The notes below the pieces were generated by a model that worked only from the letters and a program-made list of their open reading frames with translations, was not told the origin of the DNA and made no database searches. From the NCBI GenBank assembly GCA_029215795.1, contig JARDYH010000008.1:71621002-71685001 (forward strand): a stretch of DNA of 64,000 bases, in the 5' to 3' direction. Position 1 is the stretch's first letter. Every line of letters starts with the position of its first letter. A program made the position numbers and the translations under genes. Of this stretch, positions 33,209 to 42,985 are shown piece after piece. This DNA is from Anniella stebbinsi (Eukaryota > Chordata > Lepidosauria > Squamata > Anniellidae).

Positions 33209-34003
33209 GTAAGTTGAAGGACTTCTCTTCTCTCTCCTGGCTGTCAATCAATCTATCAGATTTGAAAGATACCTTCAAAAGCAAACCAAGTCTATGTGAT
33301 AGCTTTCTAGACTTGCAATTGCAGGTCCTTTAATTGGGGATGAATGTTTTTGTGACTTCTTGCATCCATACGGTGCACTCTGATGCTGAGCTTGGCCTGC
33401 TCCAATCCCCAGTAATCTTGGAAGGCACCTTATACTTGACCAGTGGTCCTCCCAGTCCAGGAGTGCCTCATCTGACAAGCAGTAGCCCTGTAGGAGTAGG
33501 TAGCACCCAGCCATCTACCTAATGATCTTTTTTCCTGATTATTGAACCCAGGGGGCTCATGCATAGGGAGGATACATTTTACTGCCAATCATTGGTCCTA
33601 CTCTGGGGTTAGTTTTGATGTGGTATTCCTAGTTTCAAATGCCTGTTATTAGGAATAAAGAAGAGCAGGTAGCCATGAGTAAGTCATAGGCCTTCTATAC
33701 AGAGCTACTCAATTCTCTTCCCAGACTGGAGGAACTGGTGTGGGTCTCTCCTTCTTCCCTCCAAGGTGAACTCTGCTCCTTCCTTACGCACCTCAGCTAC
33801 CGTACACCAACAGATACTGGAATTGCATGATATCCAATTTCTTCCCATCCCAACATGCACAGGTCCCTATATATGGCTTCCACTTTTCAAGTAAACAGGG
33901 ACATGTTGTTGGAGAGGTCAACTATGAGATACAGCCATGAAATGATACCAATCACTCTCTCTCTTTCCCTCATTCTCAAAAGGTTATCCAAGCTACAGAA
34001 AAG

Positions 34004-34276
34004 ATGAGCCAACAACAACAGAGAGGAGGATGCTGTTGCTGCGGTGGCAGAGGAGGTTGCTGTGGAGGTGGTGGATCTTCTCTGCAAGGCCAGAGAAGCG
34101 GAGGAAGTTGCTGTAGAGGAGGATCTTCTCAGGGGAGTGGAGGATGTTGTTGTTGTGGCAGAGGAGGATCTTCTCAACAAAGCCAGAGCAGTGGAGGATG
34201 CTGCGGTGGCAGTGGTGGTGGTTGCTGTAGTGGAGGGTCTGCACAGCTGAAAGTCACTCCCCAGAAGATGAAGTAG
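34004..34276 (+). CDS. Gene D: Cys/Gly-rich epidermal differentiation protein (loricrin-like), 90 aa
   Basis: The shortest member of the quartet. It starts MSQQQQRGG, has 16 cysteines in 90 residues, lacks several repeat units present in A and B, and ends VTPQKMK instead of VTPKKLK. The MKM-type end resembles gene E (YPRKMK). All length changes relative to A-C are in frame, so the gene is still under coding constraint or recently was. Exon 2 starts at 33999 after CTACAG. The alternative upstream acceptor seen in A and B reads CTCAT here, so it is lost. The intron is about 790 bp. The poly(A) hexamer position reads CTTAAA instead of ATTAAA (34448-34453), which may weaken 3' processing. It is head-to-head with C, and E follows in the same direction. 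Function is inferred as for A. Confidence 0.8.
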   Translation: MSQQQQRGGCCCCGGRGGCCGGGGSSLQGQRSGGSCCRGGSSQGSGGCCCCGRGGSSQQSQSSGGCCGGSGGGCCSGGSAQLKVTPQKMK

Positions 34277-36560
34277 ATGCTTTCAAAAAGAGTCAATAGT
34301 CCAAAACATGACAGCCATCACCTTTGGTAGATCCCTTCTCATCTTGTGAACCAGCTTTGGTGAATGTCTCCTCCAGGCCACAATCCAGATCTTCTGCCTT
34401 GTGAAATGTATTCTTTCCATTTCGTCTTGGACATCTCTGTGAATGCCTTAAACCTTCCTTCCACTTAACCATTCAGTCTCCTAGTGTTTCCTTATCTCCA
34501 TTGATTCACACACAGACACAATGATGGAAGGAAGTGGCCTTATTGCAATATGATTATTGGTCTACATTAGCCTAGACCAATAATCATATTCAGGATCCCA
34601 GGAATAGAATCACCTGACCCCTGATTCTTTTTCTTTCTTTTTTTTAGTGGAGATGATGCAGACTGAACCTGTTACCTTCTTTGTCTAATCACATGGTCTA
34701 CCAAATATAGACATATAGCCAGTCCACACATCAAGTTTAGACTGGACACCAAGTCCAACCTGGTACCCTTGAAACATTTTTGACTTCAACTCCATCTGCC
34801 CCAGTTAGCATAGCCAATGGTTAGGAATTCTAAGAGTCAAAGTGAGCTAAAGGTTTTCCCCCAAAATGTGAAGATAGGAATTTGTCATATACAGAGTTAG
34901 GGCATTGGGAATCTAGGCCATTATTGTCTACAAATTGAATAGCGGCTGTTCTCCAGGACTTCAGAAAAGAATCTTTCCTGACTCTTCCTGAAGATGGCAA
35001 GGACTGAACCTGGGATAGTCTGCATTCAGAACAGGTGCTGGACCTCTAAGCTACAGGTTGGTCCCTTTCCCCTCAACATGGAGATTAAATAAAGCCCAGT
35101 CACTACTGGGCTAGCACTAGCGCTGGTCTCCCCCAACAACATTTGGAAACACAATACACTTCAAGAGAGGAGGAAGCACAATTGCTGGCTGAAACATGTT
35201 TTACGAAGGAGATGCCTGCCAATTAGGAGCATGATTCAGTCGTGAGTCATTGCTGCTTTCCTTTTTTTTGTTTACAGGCATTTGGATTCCAAGGTCACAT
35301 TACATTTTGTGACTTTAGAGAGTGGTGGTAGGTCCTCTTTTTGTGAGATGTTTCCAGTGTGATGGTCTACAGTCCTGGCCGCCTCATAAGTATCTTCATT
35401 TGCCACATGGATAAATTCAGCTGATTTGCATGGGGTCAGGACACAGGTAGAGCTAGCCTAGAGATGGGACAACTAGCAATTTTCACCTAAATTGCTATAT
35501 ACATTCTATAAACTACTTTCATGGTGCTATATCCTTTTGTTCCACATTTTCAATGATTTGACACAAGCTGTAGATCTGGCCCAAAACTAAAGTGGTTAGT
35601 AAAACTCTATGGCATATCAACCCCCCCACACACACACACACACTTTTTTGCTATTATTAAACTATTGGGAATCAGAAACCCCTGGTGATCTACAGAAAAT
35701 CACCCAGAGATCTATCAACAGATCTTGATCAAATTCCTGTCCAGCCCTTCTCTGAATCACATTATCTCAAACCAGAACAAAATAGACACATACGCACACA
35801 CCAGAGCACCTAGCAATGACACATCCAATGCTAGTCTCCGATTGTTTACAGTCACACATGGAAGTCCTCTTCCCAACCCAGCATATCATCACTCTACTGA
35901 AATGTTCTGTCATATGACCCATAAAAACAATCACAGCCATTGAAAGACATAGACATCCGGAACACAGCAATCAAAGGCATCAGAGTTCCACCGGAGATGA
36001 AACTATCTCAAATCCATCTCTAAATGTGAACCACAGTTAGGGAAATTACATCCTATGCAATTACCAGGCCCACACACATTTCTCCAGATGATGTCATCGT
36101 TGCTAAGCCATTGCTGGAAGAATCCTGAGGACCTAGTTGGCAATCTGTCAACAACGCCATTTATTTCTGGGATGACCCATTGGCTACCCATCCAAATAGT
36201 GACCTCCATTGTTTATGTAAGACAAGTTTCAAGTGAGCATTTTCATCTATGAGATGCATCACGTGCTGACACCAGGTCCTGATATGGTAACTAATTAGCA
36301 TGTTTGACATGGACCAGGGAGATTTTGACACATCATGATTCAAGGGGGGGGCAAACTCATTGGGTTCTCATTTTAATGCAAACTAACCTGCATTTTTTAA
36401 CCAATACGCGAACCAAAACTCCATTACCTTTTCAAATCTGCACTTCTCCGAAGTTTGCAATAGAATTTTCCAATCAAGGAACATCTACAAAAAGGCATAC
36501 ATTAGGGAGACGTGCACGCAAAATGAGTGAAAATAATGTTAAAATGCCTTCCAGTTAGGA
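34277..36560. other. 3' flank of gene D and intergenic repeats
   Basis: No further gene. To about 34840 it matches the flanks of A-C. From 34850 to 35490 it matches 20262-20935 of the B-C interval. A CA-rich run lies at about 35622-35643. The rest is unassigned. Confidence 0.6.
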
Positions 36561-36770
36561 AGTAACTGTGGCGTAGTAGCTAGAGTGTTGGACTGGGAGT
36601 CGGGAGATCTGGGTTCTAGTCCCCACTTGGCCATGGAAGCTCTCTGAATGGATTTGGGCCAGTCTCATACTCTCAGCCTGACCTACCTCACAAGGTTGCT
36701 GTTGTGTGGATAAATGGAGAAGAAGAGGAGGATTATGTATGTAACCTTGGGTTCCTTTGTTGAAAATAAA
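36561..36770 (+). mobile_element. Sauria SINE, near full length
   Basis: The tRNA-like head starts 'ctgtggcgtagtagctagag' and has a polymerase III B box GGTTCTAGTCC at 36612-36622. The 'ccatggaagctc' and 'gggccagtc' core and the 'cctcacaaggttgctgttgtg' body follow. The tail is AT-rich. This family is characteristic of squamates and supports the host assignment. Confidence 0.85.
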
Positions 36771-38009
36771 ATACCGTAAATAGTTTGGGGAATTGGGAAA
36801 AGTGTGATTCCAACAATGAGCAGATGATCAAATGAAAGGCTCTTGACAATCTGTGAAATCCAGATGGAATGGATGCAACAAAATCCATACATCCCAAACC
36901 CAAACCCTCTCTCGCCCACTTACCTGGCTGCTGGCTCAAGTAGGAACCGTGGTTGTAGAAAACAATCTCTTTCTTGACCTCCCATCTTTACCTATGTTCC
37001 AACAGCTCATCCCCAAGTGCCTGCTCAAGTATACCTGGCAAATGTAGTCCTCTTAAGGGTTATAACAGAAGTCAGTAGCCCTGAGGAAAATGTATTTAAC
37101 TGCTGCATACATATGTTACACACCATAGGGTAGAATACGAGTTATTGACTTGGAGCAAATCCATAAACTGTTCCAATAAAGATGGTTAATGGAAGGGGTG
37201 AATTTATTTCTTTACTCTTTTAAAAAAATCAGTTAATGGAGGTGTTTGGTATTGAGTCATACTGCCTGGGAAGATGGAAGACTTTCATTTCTCTTTGTCC
37301 CACCAATGCGAGACATACATTATGATGGGAGAAGGCTTTCTCTGTTGTGGAATGCCTTCTCCTTAGAGTCTCGACTGGCTTTTTTTTTTTTTTTTGGCAC
37401 CAAGTTAAAGCATGGCTTTTATCAATGCCTTTGAGGGCTAAATTTACTTAAAGGTAGTTTCCATTGTTTTGATGGCTTTTAATTTCTCTACTGGTTTTAG
37501 CTTGATTAATGGTTCAATATGTTTTAGCTGTCTACATTATTTATTGTTTTATACTGTTGAATTGATTTTATCTGTACACCTCCCTGAGTTCTCAAGGATG
37601 TAGGGTGGGATGCAAATGTTTTAATAAATAAATAGATAAATAAATATCTCTTCATACTCAGTTCTGTTTTCCTCCTCAAGCCACCATTCCTTTGGACATT
37701 GTCCAAGAGGTGCTTCTGCCAACGTGAGCTCTTAGAGCAGAGATGTTGATCCCTCTTTCATCCTGAGTGCCAAAGTCAAGTTTTTTAGAATGGCCAAAAA
37801 AAATGCCAGCTCTTTTTGGCAGTAACTCACCCTTAGGAGAACCATATCAACCTTTTTGAAGGCGGGAAAATGTGTGAAAGCTAGGCAACTCCCTAATGAT
37901 CTGTCATTGGGAGGAATTGTGAACCATTTGGTGATGTAGGACATGGAGTGTGGACAAAAACAAGAGAGGGGCCCTCACTATATATGACAAAGGAAAGGAC
38001 CTATACTAT
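36771..38009. other. intergenic
   Basis: No gene. It contains a poly(T) at 37379-37395, an AT-rich LINE-like tail with 'aataaataaatagataaata' near 37620-37650, and at 37735-37930 a copy of the medium-copy repeat that begins 'ttgaacctcag' elsewhere. Confidence 0.5.
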
Positions 38010-38629
38010 GTGAACTCAATTTCCTAAATATATTTTGATTAAAGTTTTTACTCACTTAAAATATAATTTTTACAATTGATGTAATACAAATTTTTACACC
38101 ATTTTACAATTTTTACAATTGATGTAATACAGTATTGTACAACATTTTACATACGGAAATTCTGGATTTCATACATTCCATTTCTGATAGTCTCTTCATT
38201 AGTGTTTAGTTGTATACATCAATACATATTGTTTATCTTAAAGAATATTTTCCACTTGAGTAGATCACTATTACTGTCTCGGGGGATGATACACTTTCTA
38301 GGTGGGAGTTATATTTTTTCTTGTGTGGTAATAAGTATTTTAGATTCTTAGCATCAACTCAGCAGGACTGAAGAGAACACTAATGGTTGTGAGCTGCTGA
38401 GACAGTAACAGTGATCTACTCAAGTGGAAAATATTCTTTAAGATAAACAATATGTATTGATGTATACAACTAAAAACTGATAAAGAGACTATCAGAAACG
38501 GAATGTATGAAATCCGGAATTTCTGTCTGTAAAATGTTGTACAATACTGTATTACATCAATTGTAAAAAAAAATATATTTTAAGTGAGTAAAAACTTTAA
38601 TCAAAATATATTTAGGAAATTGAGTTCAC
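38010..38629. repeat. 620-bp near-perfect palindrome (foldback element)
   Basis: The left arm 38010-38280 and right arm 38399-38629 are inverted copies with only a handful of mismatches around a 118-bp loop. Both arms end in GTGAACTCAATTTCC at the outside. The left arm has an extra ~40-bp direct duplication around the 'acaattgatgtaatac' motif. No open frame of note. It may be a foldback transposon or an inverted duplication. Confidence 0.9.
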
Positions 38630-39054
38630 TTTGTCAGACATGGAGTGTGGCCATCAGGAGACCACTCAGAGACCAAACTGGGTCGCGCTTGGGCTGGTAT
38701 TGGACTGAGGTTCAACACCTCTGTCTCACACAGTCCAATGAGGAATTTAATCTAGAAATTTTCAATTTGCATTGAATGCTATGCAAAGGAAGTAAGGATC
38801 AATATTCATATGTGAGGTGGTACCTATAGACATTTTTTTCCTAGCGATCAGAGAAATTTTCAAGGAGGAATGGGCCACACTGTTACTTCCCTAGTGCTGG
38901 ATTCTATGAATGAAGATCAGATGGCATCCGCCTGAGGAATGACTCCAATCCACCCACTAAGCCAACAATTACATTCTTACAGGGTGAAGGAACCCACACA
39001 CATGGTGTGTATGCATTCTCCCAGGTAACTGAAGATAACGTCCTCATGTGTGAA
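38630..39054. other. intergenic before gene E
   Basis: The stretch 38640-38735 contains, in reverse, the 'ggtgttgaacctcag' repeat also found left of the palindrome. The remainder is upstream sequence of gene E with weak similarity to the A-D upstream block. Confidence 0.5.
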
Positions 39055-39161
39055 TGAATCAGGCTAATTAATGCAACATCAAGGTGTAGGAGGACAGGCA
39101 TTGGATGCCTAGAGAGCCAATGGGCTTTGCAGAAATGGAGCACCAGGAGACGATATAAAAA
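39055..39161 (+). promoter_or_regulatory. promoter of gene E
   Basis: TATAAAAA at 39154-39161. At the AP-1 position the sequence reads TGAATCA (39055-39061), one base off consensus. Short flanking words ('aatgcaacat', 'aaaaggtcct') are shared with the A-D promoters, so the promoters are homologous. Confidence 0.7.
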
Positions 39162-39183
39162 GGTCCTACATTTCAAGGGTTTA

Positions 39184-39230
39184 TCAGTCACTCAACTCTC
39201 GACTTGAGGAGACTTCTCAGTCATCAAGAA
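39184..39230 (+). other. non-coding exon 1 of gene E
   Basis: A leader with 'gacttgaggagacttctcag', parallel to 'gacgaagtcttctcag' in gene B, followed by the donor GTAAGTA at 39231. The start is estimated from the TATA box. Confidence 0.7.
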
Positions 39231-39295
39231 GTAAGTATGAGGACCTCTCTTCTTCTGGTGTGAATGGATATGGCAGATAGAGATAGAGGCATTCT

Positions 39296-39560
39296 GCAAT
39301 TCCATCCAGGGAGATGCCAAGTATGGGACCTAGAGTCTTCTGCATGCAAAGTGTTTGCTTTGTTACTGAGCTTCCACAGTAACCCAGGAAGCTGCCTTAT
39401 CAGACCATTGGTCCATCTACCTGACTGGTAGTGGCTACTCCATCGACTCTGACTAGCAGTGGCTCTCCCAGGTGTCAAGCAATCGTCCATCCTTTTAACT
39501 GGAGATTCCAAAAATAGAACCTGGAACCATCTGCATCCAACTCCCATAATTCTTCTCAGT
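39296..39560 (-). mobile_element. tRNA-derived SINE fragments in intron of gene E
   Basis: Phrases such as 'ggaagctgccttatcagacc' and 'tctgcatgcaaagtgtttgc' are typical of a squamate SINE. Similar pieces occur at 20000-20330 and in the tandem array at 30650-31240. Confidence 0.5.
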
Positions 39561-39579
39561 TGACATAAGGTCATTCATT

Positions 39580-40215
39580 GCATAAGGCAGGTTTCCCCAA
39601 CCTGGTGCCGTCTAGATGTTTTGGACTACAATAGCTGGACAGCATTCCTGACTATAGCCAATGCTGGCTGGGGCTGGTGGGAGTTGAAGGCCAGAATGTT
39701 TTGAGGGCACCAGTTTGGGAGAGGCTAGCCTAGGATTCTGCCTTGCTTTGGCTGTAGAAGCAGGGTTAGGGTATGTCATTTATTAGGGTTGCATAGATAT
39801 GCAAGTGTCTGTAAGGTAGCCTTCCCCACCTAAGATACCATCAGATGTTGGGACTGCAGATTCCATAACCCCTGACCATTAACCATGCTGGCTGGGGCTG
39901 ATGGGTGTTGTGGTCCAAACCATCTGAACGAATCCAGCTTGGGAAAGGCAGCTCTAAGGGATTATCTTCTTTTTTGGGGAAAGCAGGTAGTAATATAAAT
40001 TCACTTGCCTCCCTGTCCACTTTAGTACTGGGGCATCATTGTTCTTACAACAGTCAAGACAATATTGTATTCATATACACTGTTAAAATTATAATAGACC
40101 AGGGGTAGGCATGATGTTTTGGACTACAACTGCTATCAGCCCCAACCACCATAGATAATGGTCAGGAATTATGATAGTTGCAGTCCCAAATATCTAGAAG
40201 ACACCAGTTTGCCTG
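39580..40215. repeat. three copies of a palindromic ~135-bp repeat in intron of gene E
   Basis: Copies at about 39583-39727, 39818-39950 and 40098-40215. Each carries 'ccaacctggtgcc' or 'ttttggactacaa' on one side, the inverted form on the other, and 'gctggctggggctg(g/a)tggg' in the middle. This suggests a TIR-type MITE with several insertions. Confidence 0.6.
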
Positions 40216-40794
40216 CATCTTCAGTGGGCTGCTCTTTCCTATTTGGGAAGGAGGCATCCTTTCTAAGCTGGACAAAGGCATCCTGGGGGTCCACAGATTA
40301 GCTAGGGTAACCTCTTCTCAAACAAACCATTAAGAAACAAGGGCAGCAGGTAATACTTTCTGAAGAAGTGAGTCAATACTGAGTGTGGGAAGCATAATTA
40401 AGCTCTTGAAGCATTTTGGTTAGGAGAGCAAGTCAGCTGGGAATTTGACTATTATTCCTGCCATTATTCCTCTTTTTCAAACGGGTTTTTTCCCCAGTTC
40501 AATTTTTAAAAAAACTTTCTGACATGAGGACTAGTCATCATGATGATTTATGACACTCTCTGGCTGCTGAGGTAGTATGCAACTCAATACCAGATGCTGG
40601 AAAGCAGCATTGGGGGAGGACTGTTGGATTCTCATACCCTTCTTGTGGGCTTCTGAGAGGCATCTGGTTGGCCACCTCAGTTAAGTCACTCTTCACAGCA
40701 TGGGGATTTCTAAAGAGGCTGGATGCAGGACCTCTGTGGGCTGGATTAGGACCATGGGCCAGAAGTTCCACATCCCTGCTTTAATAGTGCATAG

Positions 40795-41160
40795 TTAAAC
40801 TACGGAATTCACTTCCACAAGGTGCCATGATGGCCACCAATTTGGATGGCTTTGAAAAGCGACTGGACAAATTCATGGACAAGAAGGCTGTCAATGGCTA
40901 CTAGTCCTGGTGGCTCTATACAACCTCCAGGTGGTATGCCTACATGCCCCAGTGGCTGGGGATCATAGTGGGGAGAGTACTGTTGCACTCATGTCCTGCG
41001 TGTTGCAGTTGGTTGGCCACAGGGTGAATAGCTGGTTGGCCACTGGGCAAATAGCTGGTTGGCCACTGGGTGAATAGCTGGTTGGCCACTGGGTGAATAG
41101 CTGGTTGAGATGGGCCTTTGGTCTAATCTGGCATGGCTCTTTGTATGTTTTCTTAGTATG
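40795..41160 (+). mobile_element. CR1/L3-type LINE 3' end in intron of gene E
   Basis: The phrases 'gatggccaccaatttggatgg', 'atcaatggctact', 'ccagtggctgggg', 'actgttgcactcatgtcctg' and 'gggcctttggtct' occur in the order of the older CR1/L3 3' end. Confidence 0.65.
41015..41108. repeat. minisatellite, ~24-bp unit, about four copies
   Basis: The unit 'gctggttggccactgggtga' plus 'ata' is repeated in tandem inside the CR1 3' end, where other CR1 copies have a single unit. Confidence 0.85.
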
Positions 41161-41262
41161 TTCAAGGGACTGTAATCCTTGAAACTCCAGATAGAAAATA
41201 ATATCAACCTCTCTCCCTCTCTCTCTCTCTTATCCTCAAGGGTTACCTGAGCTACAGAAAAC

Positions 41263-41589
41263 ATGAGCCAACAACAAAGAGGCAGCAGCAGTTGCTGTGG
41301 AGGTAGCAGCAGTGGGTCCTGCTGTGGCCGCAGTGGTGGATGCTGCGGTGGCAGCAGTGGTGTAGTTTATTCCCAACAGAGTCAGAGCAGTAGTGGCTGT
41401 TGTGGCGGCAGCAGTGGCGGTGGCTGTTGTGGCGGCAGCAGCGGCAGTGGATATGGTGGTGGCAGCAGTGGCGGCGGATGTTGCGGCGGCAGCAGTGGCA
41501 GCTGCTGTGGCGGTGGCAGCAGTGGTGGGTGTTGCGGTGGACAATCCCAACAGAAGCAACAGAAGGTCTACCCCCGGAAGATGAAGTAG
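41263..41589 (+). CDS. Gene E: Gly/Ser/Cys-rich epidermal differentiation protein (loricrin-like), 108 aa
   Basis: It starts MSQQQRGSSS and ends QSQQKQQKVYPRKMK, a strong loricrin-like Gln/Lys end suited to transglutaminase cross-linking. Between them are eight Cys-Cys pairs, each followed mostly by GGSS or GG spacers, a simpler and more regular pattern than in A-D. It shares the MSQQ start, a central SQQSQS motif and the basic KMK end with A-D, so it is probably the diverged sister or founder of that quartet. Exon 2 begins at 41258 after CTACAG, with the ATG five bases later. Exon 1 is at 39184-39230. The intron of about 2 kb is enlarged by SINE, MITE and CR1 insertions. ATTAAA occurs at 41733. 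The role is inferred from composition: a structural protein of cornified epidermis. Confidence 0.82.
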   Translation: MSQQQRGSSSCCGGSSSGSCCGRSGGCCGGSSGVVYSQQSQSSSGCCGGSSGGGCCGGSSGSGYGGGSSGGGCCGGSSGSCCGGGSSGGCCGGQSQQKQQKVYPRKMK

Positions 41590-41732
41590 ATGCCTTCAAG
41601 AAGGATCGAATCACTGATGCACAATGCTCATCACACTTTGCATTTTCCTTCTCTTCTTGCAAACCAAGTTTTCTCAACATGGAAAAAAATGTTAGCTTTC
41701 AAACTTTCCTACTTTGACATCCTTGCAAAACC

Positions 41733-41738
41733 ATTAAA
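41733..41738 (+). terminator. poly(A) signal of gene E (ATTAAA)
   Basis: ATTAAA about 145 nt past the stop, like the A-C signals. Confidence 0.7.
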
Positions 41739-42343
41739 AGCTTCTTGCATGCAAACAAGTCAATGTGGTAGTCTTCCCTTTCAATAACTTTGCGATGAAT
41801 GTATTCACTCAGGGTCATTTTTCAAAACTTCTGAGCACAGCTTCACTGAAAATGACTCAGGATTAATTGCAAAGGGTTTGGTTTGAGGAGGAATAATGAA
41901 AACAAATTTACAGCAAACTATAGTTGGGGGTGAATAAGATTAGAGCTCGTAATCCCCTAAATCAGATGCTGGCCAGCTAATCCCCTCTATTCTCAACCAT
42001 CTTCACATGTGTCAACTCACCAAAGTCTTACCACCTTGTCAATTGTCATTCCATTCTTCCTTCATCTCCCCCTCCCTTTACCTTAGCATTCTATACTCTA
42101 ATCAATCTCCACCTCTTCCTTCCAAATCCCCCCTCCAAACCATGGAGAACCAAAGCAAAGGAGAACCAAGCAACCAACAAGTAATTATAGAGCAGGGCTG
42201 TTAAATCTCTTTCACCCCATGAACGGAATTCAGTTTCAGAGAAGCTTTCGGGAGGATATTCCAGTGGTGGGTGGGGCCAAAGGCAAAAGGGGCAAGACAA
42301 ACTACCAACAAGTCCAACATAATTTAGCTTAGAGCTCTTCATG
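41739..42343. other. intergenic, nothing recognised
   Basis: No gene or named repeat visible. Confidence 0.4.
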
Positions 42344-42490
42344 GGCCTGTTCAAATAACACAATAAGCCATGGTTAAGCCGCTAACCCTTTTGCAGTAAA
42401 TGGAGAGTGACCTTGTTTAAACTGTGGTTATGTAGCCACCATGGTCAGGAATGGTTCACACAATATGCTAAGACACAATGACCAGGATCA
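42344..42490. mobile_element. MITE related to 15201-15377
   Basis: Shares 'cctgttcaaataacac', 'aagccatggttaag', 'aggaatggttcacacaa' and 'gctaagacac' in the same order. The right end is degraded. Confidence 0.5.
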
Positions 42491-42504
42491 ATGTCAGTAA
42501 CTAA

Positions 42505-42631
42505 GGCCCTTTCTACACCATAGGGGTGTCGAAGGAGGGAGAGAGATCCCTGAAGTACCTAATACACACCATCAGTGCACAGGGGCCAACCGGGGGGCAT
42601 CCCAGGCAAAATGCCTGGTGTGGAAAGGGCC
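42505..42631. mobile_element. 127-bp Harbinger-like MITE
   Basis: Perfect 16-bp inverted ends GGCCCTTTCTACACCA and TGGTGTGGAAAGGGCC, flanked on both sides by TAA (42502-42504 and 42632-42634). A TAA target duplication is typical of the PIF/Harbinger superfamily. No coding capacity. Confidence 0.75.
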
Positions 42632-42711
42632 TAAGCCTTAGAAGAAGCATTTCCACCTTTTGGAATGGGTAAAAAGAAAAACCTGCACAAAAGCCAGGAA
42701 ACAACCAAACC

Positions 42712-42985
42712 CAGAATGCAGGGCACGGAATAATGGGCTCAAGTTACAGGAAGCCAGATTCTGGCTGGACATCAGGAAAAACTTCCTGACTGTTAGAGCA
42801 GTATGACAATGGAACCCATGACCTAGGGAGGTGGTGGGCTCTCCCACATTGGAGGCATTTAAGAGGCAGCTGGATAACCATCTGTCAGGGATGCTTTAAG
42901 GTTGATTCCTGCATTGAGCAGGGAGTTGGACTTGATGGCCTTAGAGGCCCCTTCCAACTCTACTATTCTATGATTCTATGATTAT
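42712..42985 (+). mobile_element. CR1 LINE 3' end
   Basis: Classic CR1 3' UTR phrases: 'ggctggacatcaggaaaaac', 'gactgttagagcag', 'gtgggctctccca', 'attgagcagggagttgg', 'ccccttccaactc'. It ends in the diagnostic ATTCTATG repeats. Confidence 0.9.

Noticed and set aside
36561..36640. tRNA gene
   Set aside because: The polymerase III box B and tRNA-like head are part of a Sauria SINE, continuous with its body and tail.
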